Shown in pieces: positions 48,010 through 60,226 of a DNA stretch of 64,000 nucleotides (its first letter is position 1; every line of letters starts with the position of its first letter). The translations under genes and the position numbers were made by a program. Under the pieces are notes generated by a model. It ran no database searches and was not told the origin of the DNA. It saw only the letters and a program-made list of their open reading frames with translations. Source of the DNA: Raphanus sativus (taxonomy: Eukaryota; Streptophyta; Magnoliopsida; Brassicales; Brassicaceae); the NCBI RefSeq assembly GCF_000801105.2, contig NC_079517.1:18733579-18797578 (forward strand), in the 5' to 3' direction.

Positions 48010-48430
48010 ACTGTGTGACCAACACAATCAAACTTACATCAGTGATTAACCTAATTTACATCACTGTATCCAATAAAGATTCATATACATAAATATATAC
48101 CTGGTGCGTGCAAATCAAGAAACACCGAAAGAACGATCACTGCCTAACAAAGAGAGATCACAAGCTTCTTCTTCAAATTAGCTTTTAAACCGAGCTTAGG
48201 AAGACCGTTAGTACCAGAAGACGAAGGCGGAGATGGAACAAAGGGATCTAAGAGATCGAAGAGAGAAAGAAAAAACGAGAAGGGAGGGAAAGATCAACTA
48301 AGATTACCACGCCAATCACTCTTTTCGAGAGGTTTCAAACGATTAGAAGAATGATATAAAGTCAACGACGGAACCAAAGAGAGGAGTAGATCGGAGCTCA
48401 GCCGCATTATATCTTATTTATTTAGGCTCT
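48010..48430 (-). promoter_or_regulatory. 5' UTR with leader intron, and core promoter, of the 47-kb gene
   Basis: A leader intron is likely, with donor CAG|GTATAT at about 48101-48099 and acceptor CACAG at 48012-48011. A TATATCTTATT/AATAAGATATA stretch at about 48408-48420 reads as a TATA-like box on the minus strand, placing transcription start near 48380. Purine-rich leader sequence (GAGAGAAAG) lies at 48255-48290. Confidence 0.5.
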
Positions 48431-49149
48431 TCGAAACCCTATCACCGAAGAGCTAACCGGATAAATAGAAATTCCAAAATCTAATCGTTAGAATCGCAGA
48501 GCTAATCAGTGGTACAATCGGAGGTACAACTACAGATACACTAAAGCCGGATCATCGAAACCACCATCAGATCCAAAAAGAAAGAGCTAATCTGCGAGAC
48601 AAGGATGAGGATGTAACGACAATTTTTATAGCAAAAGAAAGGTCAACAAACAAATATCCAAGGCGAAAGACGTGGCCGCCTTTTTAGTGACGAATCATAA
48701 CTATACACGTGTATTTTCATTGCTGCTCATTATAATTAGCCTAAAATAGCCCACTTGCATGATTGATATGTGTCCTTTTTACCAGCAACATCATCAACAT
48801 CCTTTTGGATTAGCAAATTATTACTTCTTTTGTTTAAAATTTAAATCTATACTTTCTCTGTTTTTTTTTATTTGTAGGTAGTTTAACATAAAAACACGCA
48901 TATTAAAACTTCTTTAACTTTTTAGAAATCAGCAAGCAACACACGTTGCTTTATATATAACACATTCATTTTTTTGGAACATTTAATTAGAGAGTGAGGT
49001 TATTACTATTTTTAAGAAGAACATTTAATTCGAAAGTAACACTCTTTAGATAAATGTTTTTTTAATTATATTAGTTCATTGCTTTGAAATCTGTAACATC
49101 TTATATTGTGAAACAAATCTATTTTGCCAAAACTATCTACAAATAAAAA
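48431..49149. other. Intergenic, no feature recognised
   Basis: The first part may hold upstream regulatory DNA of the 47-kb gene (an ACACGTGT G-box-like core near 48704). No gene or element ends are seen. Confidence 0.45.
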
Positions 49150-50183
49150 TCAGAGAGAGTATTATATTAGGAGAGTTTTTGTTCTGTCCTAAGTCTATCC
49201 ACGTCAGCATGTTGTTATAGGATGCTTAATTCTTCTAAAAAAAATGGAATGGACTCGGTTTCTTTATCCGGATCTTTGGGTAAGGATAAAATTTTAGCGG
49301 AGAAAGATGAACCTTCTAAGGCAAGAAGAAGCTCTAATGCTGCTGTAGAGGAGAAAAAGAAGTTTTCTTCTGGTTTAGACCACCAGGCAAGCAAAGTAAA
49401 GTAGAGCTTGCCGTTTATCATATAATGAGTGGCATGAATGTTAAACAAAAGGCGATTTGAGGGTTGATTATGATGTATGTGTTTTTTTTTTGGAAAAACA
49501 GGTGGTTGTTCTTAAATTGTCTGTATACTATCACTGCAGAGGCTTCTGTAAAAGCAAAGTGAAGAAACATCTATCTAGAATTTAAGGTCAATCTCTTCTT
49601 ATCAACAACTCTTTTTTTTTTTTGCTTTTTCTTATCAACATGTTGTCCCTAATATGCATATCACTGTGAATGAGTTTAAGGTAATTATAATTATATTTGG
49701 CAAACACTTACCTAGGATATCCTTAAAAATAGATTTTGCTTCAAAGGTGTCTTCTCAATGATATCAAAGACACCAAAACATTTTTTATATTGAAAGGGTC
49801 ATTTTCATGTGCAGGAGCTGCATAACGGAATGGTGCAATTAGAAGCAAAAATGCCCACTTTGTCGAACACCCAACACCCACTCAAATTTAGTTTTTTGCA
49901 CAACTCTGTTTTTTAGCTCAAATGGATCAACAAAGGCACAACAGTGCAAAAATGCATGGATCAACCCTGGTTTTCGACAGTGATAGACTCAAATAGTCCA
50001 AAATTCTTTAGTGACAACTTGGGACAATAACATATTCTAAAAAAATTAATATGTTTTGTCTTAAGACATTAAAGTAAGATCATCAAGTAATGAGAAGACA
50101 CCAAAAGAGATCCGAGGGTTGATAATGCTATGAATCAAAACGTTGTTCACGACCCCGCACAAGCACGGAGGCTCTACCACTAG
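49150..50183 (+). mobile_element. Possible Helitron carrying a coding fragment
   Basis: The 3' side has an imperfect hairpin CCGCACAAGCACGG and ends CACTAG before T (50180-50184). A candidate 5' end TCAGAGAGAGTATTATATTA follows A at 49149. Both ends are weaker than the other Helitrons here. Confidence 0.4.
49222..49404 (+). pseudogene. Unidentified coding fragment inside the possible Helitron
   Basis: A 60-residue frame MLNSSKKNGMDSVSLSGSLG, then KILAEKDEPSKARRSSNAAV and EEKKKFSSGL, ends at TAG. Its amino acid makeup is protein-like and charged, unlike the random frames nearby. I do not recognise the parent gene. It may be a captured exon. TGTTATAGGATGCT just before it recurs at 51363. Confidence 0.35.
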
Positions 50184-50717
50184 TATACTAGATATTTTAG
50201 AATTTTTTTTATTTCATAATATATGATATTTGTACAAATCTATATAACTTTAACTATATCAAAAAGTGCGTAATCAATTCAATTTTCATTATTTCTATTT
50301 ATAACTAAATAAATTAATTTTAAACTCTAAATTAGTCATACTTTTGAGAAAAATAGTTTTCTTTAATATTTATGCATTTGAATAAAACACCAAAAAGAGT
50401 ATTTGACTGTATGTTTTTATCTTTGAGTCTGATTGTTTAGTATCATCAGCGAGAAAGTATAGGCGAAAAAATGTTTTCACTCAGTTCAGCTTGTATTTTA
50501 CCAATCAGGTAAAAACAGTTTTAATTTTATTTTATTTATATTGCGCTCATTACTGTGCAACTAAAGGTATGTTGTTTACTTTTTTCCTTCTCAGTTTTCG
50601 AAGATGTACATACTGTTTTTCTCTTTTTCCTATTTTTATTATATATTACTCATACTTTTTTCCCTCTTAATTACTCTGTACTTTTCCTCCTATTTACTCT
50701 ATCAAAATTACTTTCAG
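50184..50717. other. Intergenic, nothing recognised
   Basis: AT-rich sequence without coding signal or element ends. Confidence 0.5.
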
Positions 50718-50720
50718 TTA

Positions 50721-50973
50721 GGAAATCTCCAACCCCACTCTATTTTTCACTCTAAAATAGAGTTTAGAGTAAAAAATGCTCCAATGGTACTCTATTTCTC
50801 ACTCTATAATAGAGTGAAAAATAGGTTTACTCCAAATATAGAGTAAGTTGTTTTTTTTTGTTCATCACTCTATTTTTTACTCTAAAATAGAGTACCATTG
50901 GAGCAAACTCCATCTCTATTATAGAGTCACTCTATTTTAGAGTAAAAAATAGAGTGAACCCTTGGAGATGCTC
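50721..50973. mobile_element. Tourist-type MITE, 253 bp
   Basis: TTA duplications (50718-50720 and 50974-50976) flank inverted ends GGAAATCTCCAACCC and GAGCATCTCCAAGGG. The interior is built from repeated CACTCTA/TAGAGTG words (CTCTATTTT, AAAATAGAG) that can fold into a long hairpin. It is probably a source of small RNAs. Confidence 0.85.
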
Positions 50974-50976
50974 TTA

Positions 50977-52049
50977 TTCTGAGCTAACCAATCACACTCT
51001 TTATGTATCAAAGGTGGTACCAATAAACAACATATACAAACTAATATCCTTTTATTTGTCAAAAAACTATTATCTTCTCATTTCTTTTTAGAGCAATGTC
51101 ACTTGATAACTATGATTCAAACATTATTTAGCTAAATGGACAATGTACTGTTGACAAAATCATAATCCCGACTTTTACCCTATCTCTAGCACTACACTAT
51201 TTCTAACAGTTTCATTTGCACGTCGTATTTTCTTTTAAAATTATTTAATTTTTCTCCTTTTTCTTTTTCTCCTGTGGATTAAAGAGAGAAAAAATCAAAA
51301 ACAAAAATTTAAGAGAAAGTTAATAAAAGCTTTCGATGAAAAGAATTAAGATCTTGATATTTGTTATAGGATGCTAAATCTTCTAAAAAGCTTAAGGTAG
51401 AGAAAAGTGACATCCCAACATCTATAAAACAAGTATGATTCATCTTATTTAGTTTATTATACTTTGATCTTCTTTTATTTTCCTTCTATGCACTTCCATT
51501 TTATTCTCTCTGAGTTTTCTTTAGGATTATTCCCAAGATCTGTTTATTCGCAATTACAGAAAAATTTCTTGCTCCGCCACGCCGCATCTTCTCACGTCCT
51601 TTCTCCGCCATGTCGCACCTCCTTATTCTGCCACCGAGGCATCTCCTTGTCCCCCCCCTCAAACACCAACTTTCTCTGTCTCACTTTCGTCTACCTACTC
51701 ACACGTCGACCACTGCAACTCCTTGCACCTCCACCGCCGCAATTCCTCACACCACTCTGACTTTGTCGTTCATTCATCTTTCAGCATCGAAGCACCATCA
51801 CAGATCACCCCACACCTGCCCATTCAGCATCGAAACACCGTCACAGATCACCCTACACCTGCCCGAAATATTTTCTAATTCTTCTTAGCTTTTGTTTGCC
51901 ATATCCATATGTTACATAAACTAGAAAGAGAAAATGTATTGAAATCAAATTCGAAAAAATTGTAAAAATTTTGTTTTCAATGTAGTTGTTAGTTGTACCA
52001 ATTCGACGTGTGCTGTAGCAACTAGTGAAAAAGTCTTAGTGTGTAGAAT
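50977..52049. other. Non-coding stretch with a C-rich patch
   Basis: A C-rich patch at 51560-51870 is open in two plus frames but has no recognisable domain. A 43-bp unit (TCAGCATCGAARCACCRTCA, then CAGATCACCC) is repeated in tandem at 51781 and 51824. It could be the relic of a gene 5' region or of a transposon. I make no gene call. Confidence 0.45.
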
Positions 52050-52059
52050 TTTGGATTTA

Positions 52060-52310
52060 GGGTTTAAAATTCAGTTTTTAGTTTTTAAGGTTTAGGGTTA
52101 AGAGTTTAATATTTAAGGTTTAGGGTTTAGTGTTGAGGGTTACGGTTTTAGGGTTACAGTTTTAGGGTTTAGTTTTTAATGTTTAAGGTTTAGTATTTAG
52201 TATTTAGAGTTTAGTATTTATGATTTAAAGTTTAGGGTTTAGAATTTAGAATTTGGGTTTAATATTTAAAATTTGGGTTTAGTTTTTAGAGTTTAAGTTA
52301 TTTATTTACT
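52060..52310. repeat. Degenerate telomere-like repeat tract
   Basis: About 20 variants of TTTAGGGTTT/TTTAAGGTTT are strung together on the plus strand. Similar tracts occur at 21225-21490, 43290-43480 and 57780-58075, where some lie within or beside transposons. This is not a true telomere. Confidence 0.75.
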
Positions 52311-52887
52311 ATCTGTTTATAATAATTATTTATAAATATTACTGCAGTTAATGTGATAAAAAATGACTCAATCGGAGATATCAGTGTAATTGTTCTTAAT
52401 TGAGTTAATTAGTAATATCTTAATTATTCGTATAAAACCCATAAGTTAAACCTTAAAATCCTATACATATACTCTAATTTAGATGACAATAACATCATAA
52501 CGTGTCTGTTTCTTTTTTTTTTCTTTTGATCAACCACACATATGTTCCTCAAGCGTCATTTTATGATGTCTTATTTAACTACAAGTGGAAATATTGTTAA
52601 CCCCAAAACGTCTCTTTCGTCTGACACACCCTGACACATATCTACTATAATCTAAATCCATCTCTACAGACCTATTAACATCAATTACACATCAGTAGAG
52701 GACAACTCAGTAATTTCGATTATCTTGGCTTATCCATATAGCTAATTTATATATTTTTGCATGAATTCATAATTATCTTTCTATTAGTGTATTTCTACGT
52801 AAATAGCCCTTATTTTATGTTATTTTAATTAAAATGACTATTTTTCTTAATTACTCTTTTATTTTATATTTCTTAACTTTTTTTACT

Positions 52888-54843
52888 TTAATGATTATCC
52901 CACCTCGTAGGTCTTTTCCTCTTCTTATGTCTTTCATATTTCCAGAACATCTCCTCAAGTTCTTTCCATAGTCGTTTTAGAGTCATGTAAATCATCTCAT
53001 CATTATCACCAATACTATCTTCATTTGGATCTTTCTCCTCCACATCCAAAGCTTTTGGCACCTGAATAATTATTATTACAACAGCGATAAGAACGATTAA
53101 TATGTTGAGATGTTTATGGAGATGTAGTTGTTAGTTTGTTACCTCCAACATAATGGTGTGTATAATTAATTGATGTATCTTTTACTGAAAAGTCTGCCAA
53201 TGATAAATCCATGATTTATGTCTCTTTAGTTGTCAATAAAATGTCATTATAACAAGTATGTATACGTAATGTACAACATACTTTTCTTTTCTGGTAGGAA
53301 GTTTAATTTATCATTGCATCACCACTATCTTTGGATTGTCTTCTTCCAAAAAAAATTAAAATTATTATTAAAGTCTAATACATAAGAATACTACAAAAGA
53401 ACAAAATTAACATATTTATCTCCATCCAAAGTTACAGTTTCTACAATGATTACCGTCTCAATAGCATAACACAATTATATTTTTTCTCCATTACGTTTAT
53501 TATTGATGATTAGAGATACAAATCTTACCTTTAGACTTTGGTAAATTAGTTGACATTTTTCAGAATCGTCCATGTTCGGACGATCAATTATATGAAAATC
53601 ATAAAACATAATAGTGAATAAATAAAGCGTTGATTGTGATAAGGAGTGTAGGTGTTTAGAATATTTTCATATAAAAATTTCTGAAGATTTTATGGTACAC
53701 TTAAATACTTTATTATTGTAAAAAATATAACATATAGAAACTAAACATTTACCATAAAAATTGTTGATTGGAAACAATCTACGAAACATTAATAGTTAAA
53801 TTAAGGGTATAAGAAGAAATATATATATTTAATTTTAATTACCATTTGTTACAAATGAATTGAAACTTCAAACAATAAAAGAAATTAAGATAAGAAAACA
53901 TAGTCATTATTAAGTCTTAGAAGTAAGAAATACCAAATGTTTTAAACAAGAAAGCCTTAAAATAAAAGTTACAGAATCATAAAATTCGACAACATCAAAA
54001 ATAAAAAAAAACAAATTTTTGTTTCTCTCCCCACTTTGATCCGTTTTGAAACTGATTGTTGATCTTTAACATCAATCGACTTTGTTGTATGTGTGTCCAC
54101 CAGAGATGATTCAGAACAATTTTGAGCATTTATAAGCTGTAAAGACTGCATAAATAATTTATCTAAATCAGAAATAATCAAACCATAATACGAATATTTA
54201 GATGTATAAAGAGATACACAAATAGTAATACTTGAGAGGCATTTCAAGCCACTCATCGATAATGTCTTCATCATCTAAATAACAGTCTACAACATAAGAT
54301 GAATTTCCAAATTTATTATTGTTTCCTTTGAGTGGGACCTTAAAAAAAATTATCTTCCCAAAAATGGAATTAAGCAACTAAGGATAAACTGCTATGTGAT
54401 CAAGCTAATAAAGATAAAAATATTGTTTAATATATTAGAATAAAAATGAAATTAATGTATAATTATAAACTCACCTCGTCGTACTCCAGCATCAATTGGT
54501 CGACATATATTTCAAGAAAATTTTCAGCAATTTGATCGAATATCAAAAACTTAGTCTCATCATTTTTTGGCATATGCACGCACAACCAAATAATACGTAA
54601 AATCATAAAATATGTTACTTTGCATATGTACACTAATTAATTATAGTGTTATAAAATTAAACAAACATATTTCTGATACCTTGGATAAACTAGATTAACA
54701 TAGTCACAGGTCTTAAATTTGTACTTCGGCTGAGTCTGATCATCTTCTGAAAACTCACCATACTCATGAACTTCAAGATTACATGTTTTGCATGCCCAGT
54801 AATACCATTTTTTTGGAAATATCACTCCCTTTAATAAGAACAC
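52888..54843 (-). pseudogene. RPA70-like (replication protein A large subunit) gene remains
   Basis: Exon-like pieces on the minus strand: 54843-54680 with WYYWACKTCNLEVHEYGE; about 54597-54475 with ETKFLIFDQIAENFLEIYVD ending at a GTGAGT donor; 54338-54234 with YVVDCYLDDEDIIDEWLE; about 54149-54026 with NAQNCSESSLVDTHTTKS; and 53061-52888 with LKRLWKELEEMFWKYERHKK and a TAA. The first two match the C-terminal OB fold of RPA1, which contains a C-x2-C zinc site; the second cysteine pair is reduced to one here. RPA binds single-stranded DNA. Plant Helitrons often carry RPA1-like genes, so the source could be a Helitron or a host RPA-like family member. The first OB folds are missing. Confidence 0.6.
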
Positions 54844-54902
54844 AGCAAACCATTTTTTTTCAAACTACAAGTAACATAACAATGGGTTAATAAGGTTATA
54901 TA

Positions 54903-56206
54903 CTAGATTATGACCTGCTCTTCAAAGGGCGGGTATATTTTTGTTTTATTTTTTTTGAAAATTTTAGGTTATATTTGAATTTTTTGTAATCATGTTTGTG
55001 TTTAATATTAATTATATTTAATATAATTTTTAATAACTGTTATATATGTCAAGTTGCATAACTATACACTTGTGCCATATGCATTTCATAAATTATTTTT
55101 AAACTTTGTTCCTAAAATTTTCAATATGTTATATTTTCTTTGTAGTTACCTAACATAATTAGTCAAATATATTTGTACCAAAAAAAAACTGACTCATAAT
55201 TGACCCATAAATCAAAGTCTCATATTCTATTACATCTGACCTATATACCGAACGGTTGTTAAAGTGTTATATCCAAAAACCAATATCAAACCAACTTTTA
55301 CCGTAAACCAAACAAATTTTTTGCAAAAAGTTTGATTTTAAAAAAAATATATTTTGGTATATATATATATTTAAATGGGTTAGGATTGTCTTCACTAACT
55401 TTAAGTAAAATCATATTTAATAAATATATTTTAATAGAATAACCTATTTAAAATTTATTAAATGATTTTTTACGAAAATTTATTTCTATTAAAAGTTCAC
55501 TTAAACCCTGTTAAACCCTATTTTAACATTATGTAGTTTGTTAATTGATAAACTTAATGCTTGTGTAAAATATTTACAATTTGGATAAATTAACTAACCT
55601 AAGATGTAAGTTATGTTTTTGTAGTGTGATAATGACTTATGAAAAAAAAATTAAATATTTTATTGTAATAGTCGATGAAAATATTATATATTTTCTTTCG
55701 TAATATTAAAGATAAAACTAAAGAGTGAAACTACTATAAGTGTTTTGTTTTGTATTTCTTAACAAATATAAAGTGTTTTTAATACAATAATTATATTTTA
55801 TACTTTTTAACCCATATTGTCAGAAATAATTAACACATCATCATGTGTTTCAAAAGAAAAGTGTTTCAAAAAAGTGTTTCAAAAAACAAAAAAGTTAACA
55901 TATCATCATAGAAAAATATGTTGTTAATGTAATTTAATTTTAGATGTTGTAATATATATTTTAGTGGAACATTTCATGGTCGTATTTTTTCTTTGCTCAT
56001 TTATAATAAGTATGTGAATTTTATTTAGTATAAATGAGAGTAATGGATCCCTAAAATATAGGAAGTGTGGAGAAGTTATAATAAACTGCAAATTACGTAA
56101 TAGGTATATTTATATGTTTTAATGGCAGTTAATTAGTAAAACATGAGAAATATAATTGGACAACATATATTAACTGGTTATATTTGTGTTGTTTTAATAG
56201 AATACA
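54903..56206 (-). mobile_element. Helitron A of a head-to-tail array
   Basis: On the minus strand the 3' end has an imperfect hairpin (CCCGCCCTTTGAAGAGCAGG) and ends ATCTAG before T (54906-54902). The 5' end TGTATTCTATTAAAAC (from 56206) is a degenerate TC-start. Its first 500 bp inside the 3' end are homologous to Helitron C (for example CAAGTTGCATAACTATACAC at about 55052 and 56829). No Rep/helicase frame. Confidence 0.68.
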
Positions 56207-56676
56207 TTAGATTCTGATCCGCCCTTTGAAAGGACGGGTATATTTTATTTTTAAATTTTATTTTCTTTGAATTTACTTCTAAAATTATACCCTATAGATT
56301 TTGGTTGAACTGGTTTTTTTGTATTTTAACTGATTTTTCTAAATACTTAAATTTATGTATTTATAATATATTCACAAATGAAAATTGTATACCCAAAAGC
56401 AAATAGAAGTAATATACCTATCACAGAGGTTAACTAATTACTTTTAGTATAATATATATTAACCAACCACATTTGGTATATACACCAAAAGTAAATAATA
56501 ATATTTAATTTTTGTAACTGTCGGCTTGAGCATAATGGATCCCGAAACATATGGAAAGTGGAGGCTACAACATAATTTTTATTAGTAAAAGATCAATTAT
56601 GCTTATAAAAATTGGATTGTAAATAATTGGACCTAACTAATATCAGTTGGTCATGCTTCAACTTTAATAGTATTGA
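56207..56676 (-). mobile_element. Helitron B of a head-to-tail array
   Basis: On the minus strand it starts TCAATACTATTAAAGTTG (from 56676). It ends with the hairpin CCGTCCTTT-C-AAAGGGCGG and TCTAA before T (56210-56206). It is 470 bp and non-coding, and directly abuts A and C. Confidence 0.75.
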
Positions 56677-57200
56677 CTAGATTCTGACCCGCCCTTACAG
56701 AGGGCGGGTATATTTTTTTCATAGTTCTTTTAAGAAATTTAATTTTTATATTTGTGTTATTTTGTAATCATATTTTCTAATATTAATTTAATTTAATATA
56801 ATTTTTGGTAATTATATCAAATATATCAAGTTGCATAACTATACACTTGTACCATATGCATTTAAAAATTATTTTTAAGCTTTGTTTCTAAAGTTCGCAA
56901 CATATTATATATTTTTATTAATTACCGAACATAATTAGTCAAAAATATTTGTACCCAGAAAACCAGATTTGAAATCGACCCGAAAATCAAAGTCTCATAC
57001 TCTATTAGACATAGCCTATATACTCGAATGGTTCTTAAAATATTATATCTCAAAACCAATATCAAATTTAACCCGCACTGAAAACCGAACAAATTTTTTG
57101 AAAAATGTTTGAAAATTAATTTCTAATATATATATGTAAATGGGTTAACCTGATACTCTATAAAATTAAATATTATAAATATTAACTAACTTTCAATATT
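56677..57200 (-). mobile_element. Helitron C of a head-to-tail array, 5' end not found
   Basis: On the minus strand the 3' end has a perfect 8-bp hairpin CCCGCCCT-CTGTA-AGGGCGGG and ends TCTAG, followed directly by the TC start of Helitron B. Homology to Helitron A fades near 57200. The true 5' end may be farther right. Confidence 0.68.
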
Positions 57201-58200
57201 TTATTTTTATTAAATAAATATATAATAATTTTAGTTATGATGATATTATATCAACTGAATTTTTAAAAACATTACTTAAATCATATATATGGATCTCAAT
57301 TTTAAATGGGATAATTTGTTCAATAACCAAAGAAAACATGGAAACTAACCATTTGCCAAAAATAGCGAAACAGAGAAGGTGATTGTGTAAGTGGGGGTGT
57401 TGATAAGTCGAGACTGCTTTTTCAATGAGATGATCTTCTAGAGTTGTAGGTTATAGGGAAAGTGCAATTATAAATCTTCTAATATCTAAACAAGTACAAT
57501 AATATCTAAAGTAGATTTGTAAGGCTTATAGCTGACAAATGAGATTTTTTTTAGATTTTTCTCTCATTGTCATCTTCTTCTTTTTTCATCTTCTTTACAG
57601 ATTTTTTTTTTCTCCAGAAATCTTTTAAAAATAAGAATATATTATATCCTAATTCTATATTTACATAATCACATCGAATAATTCATCACTATAATCTCAA
57701 ACAAGATCATATGATTTTTTTCCAGAGTTCATCCTTTTTTGTTTAAAGATTTCTCAGATTATTCTCAAAATGATTAATTTCTAAAACCTAAACCATTACA
57801 CTAAACCCTAAAACCTAATGCCTAACTCATAAACCCTATCCCTAATTCATATTGTGTAAACTCAAATCACATAAATCTATAACCTAAAACCAAATCACAT
57901 AATCTATACCCTAAACCCAATAGGGAACTCGGAACCCAAGCAATAATAAATACTAAACTATAAAGACATAATTCTAAACCCTACACCCAATTGAAAACCC
58001 GGAACCCAAACACTAATTATAAAATCTTATTGACAGAATTCTATACCCTAAAGATAACAAGATCCCCGGAACCCTAACGGTAATGAATAAACCAAAATGA
58101 CAGTGTAAACTAGATAGCCCCGTAACTAACTCGTTATACAGTTATATATCTTCGGAACCGGCTAACAATGGCTGTTAACCTTCACAAAATTGTCTATAAT
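57201..58200. other. Non-coding, with degenerate CCCTAAA-rich tract
   Basis: The part at 57780-58075 is rich in CCCTAAA/AAACCCTA variants. CCCAAT.G..AACTCGGAACCCAAG-like sequence occurs twice (about 57915 and 57990). No gene. Confidence 0.55.
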
Positions 58201-58435
58201 TTTGTTTTAGCCGGTTAATGTTTTAGGTGACCAGCCACTATTATAATTAGACGGCTAATTGGGTTCTCTCCTTCACCCGATATCGATGGTTAATGTTTGA
58301 AATTTTGTTTTAGCCGGTTATTGATATAGGTTACCAGACATTATTGTAATTAGACGGCCAATTGGGTTCTCTCCTTCACCCGATATCGATGGTTAATGTT
58401 TGAAATTTTTTTTAACCGGTTATTGATATAGGTGA
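58201..58435. repeat. Tandem repeat, 102-bp unit, about 2.3 copies
   Basis: TTTTGTTTTAGCCGGTTA starts units at 58201 and 58303, and a diverged third begins near 58406. Each full unit contains AATTGGGTTCTCTCCTTCAC and GATATCGATGGTTAATGTTT. Confidence 0.88.
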
Positions 58436-59393
58436 TATAGGTTTTGGATGGCTAACAAAATTAATGAATAGTCATTAATAAGATTATCTATAATTTATCA
58501 TACCCTTATACTCTATAATTTTCACCATAAATTAAAACTCTTTAACCTCTATAGTCCATGATGTAATATTATTTGTTAAGTTTGTATTTGGCTGTGTAAC
58601 TTATTTGATAGCTTGTTAACGCAATGAGAAACCAAATTTTTAGTTATCCATAATTCACTATTATGATACAACAAATTTTCTGACTATTTATTGAATAAAA
58701 TTTATGGTTAACAATTATGCGGGCTGGTAATAAATTTAATTATCCAAACACTGCATAAACAATAAATATTGCCTCTTACTAAAACAAGAGAACCCACTTT
58801 ATGTGTGTTGTTTTGATCAAGAATAACTTTTGAACTGGGTTTAATTGCAACTGGAAATATGATGAGGGCGTTGAGAATTTGTGATTAAAAATCTGGATGC
58901 TACCAAATGTATCGTCCGCTTCTGCACCCATCAATTGAAGACACATCAGGAACAAAGCACATGAAGAAAATTCACACTCCCAATTAAATCCAAAGATAGA
59001 GAGTTGACAAGAGTACCTCAAAGAGCAATCTAATTGAAAGACAAATACTGTAGACTAGTAAAACACAAATTTTTAGACAAATTTACTTAAACAAATCAAC
59101 TAAAATAGAAAGTCTCACCTCCAGATTTATGTAATTTGATAACAATAATGAAGAAACTTACTCCGATCCATGAAACAAATTAAGAAATTTTGATTTCTGA
59201 GTTTCTTTAGTTTTTTTCTTCTTTCAGCAGAAAGAAGATCTAGCACAATATCACAATAAAAAATCCTCCTTGAGATGAAGGAGAATAGTGGCTGCGCATT
59301 GTTGTTCTCCATGTTTTGGATGGATCAACGAGGAAAGAAAAATACAGAGGATAGTAAAGAAAAGAGAAAATGAAAGATGAAGATTTTAGATTA
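58436..59393. other. Non-coding or relic sequence
   Basis: Minus-strand frames at 59021-58779 and 59312-59127 (the second begins MENNNAQPLFSFISRRIFYC and has a GTAAGT donor after FMDRS) look faintly exon-like, with a purine-rich leader to the right. They have no motifs I recognise, and I do not call a gene. Confidence 0.35.
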
Positions 59394-60226
59394 TCTATAC
59401 TATTAAAACATAAACATATTGCTATTTTTACTCTTTTTACCCTTACTAAGGAGTCTTTCCTTTGTATTCATTAAGGGTATTGTGGACATTCTGCACCGGT
59501 TTCCTAATTCAATTTCGGTCTGTGATTATTTCCATGTTTGATACTGCATCATTTTAGTATTTTTCCAACCGGTCATGTTTGAAACTGCGTTGTTTTTAAA
59601 CTATTTAATGCTTTGGTTTTAAACTGCTTTTTCCTAAATCTAATCTCATCTACTATTGATTATTTTCTGATTTGAATATTGCCGAACAGAACTAAAGTTT
59701 TCGGTGAAGTCGTTTGGTTCCGTTATGAGTTTGGTTAGACTGGTAAGTTATTTAAATTCAATAATATCATGCCAATTATTTTTTAAGATTTTAGTTAATT
59801 CTAAAATTATTAATTTTGAAAACAATCATTATCATTTAAAACAATTTTGAAAAATATAAATATATTTAAAAAAAATGTCCAACTTATGATCACCGAATTT
59901 GTCTTATCATTTAAAGAAATCACAATATTAAAAAAATAGGATTACCAACCGGTAACCCGTTCAACGACAGGTCCGAGTCGTGTTTCAAAACACCGATCAA
60001 AACTATAAAACTGTTATATTGATTTATATTTAAAATATCTAATTCAAAATTAAAAACCTAAAAATACATTTACAATATAGTTTTAACGAAAAATAAACTC
60101 GGATATAAAATACATATATGAAACTGGTTTAATAAATGCATATACAAGACAGATTATATAAATGTGATTATATAAAGTTTTCACTAAAAATAAATCCGCG
60201 CTTTGAAAGCGCGGATCAAAATCTAG
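59394..60226 (+). mobile_element. Non-autonomous Helitron, 833 bp
   Basis: The 5' end TCTATACTATTAAAACATA follows A (59393). The 3' hairpin CCGCGCTTT-G-AAAGCGCGG is followed by ATCAAAATCTAG and T. The last 30 bases nearly match the end of the Helitron at 16439, so the two share a family. Confidence 0.85.

Noticed and set aside
51464..51888. Two overlapping plus-strand frames as a gene
   Set aside because: Both are open only because the patch is C-rich; there is no domain, no splice structure and an internal tandem repeat.
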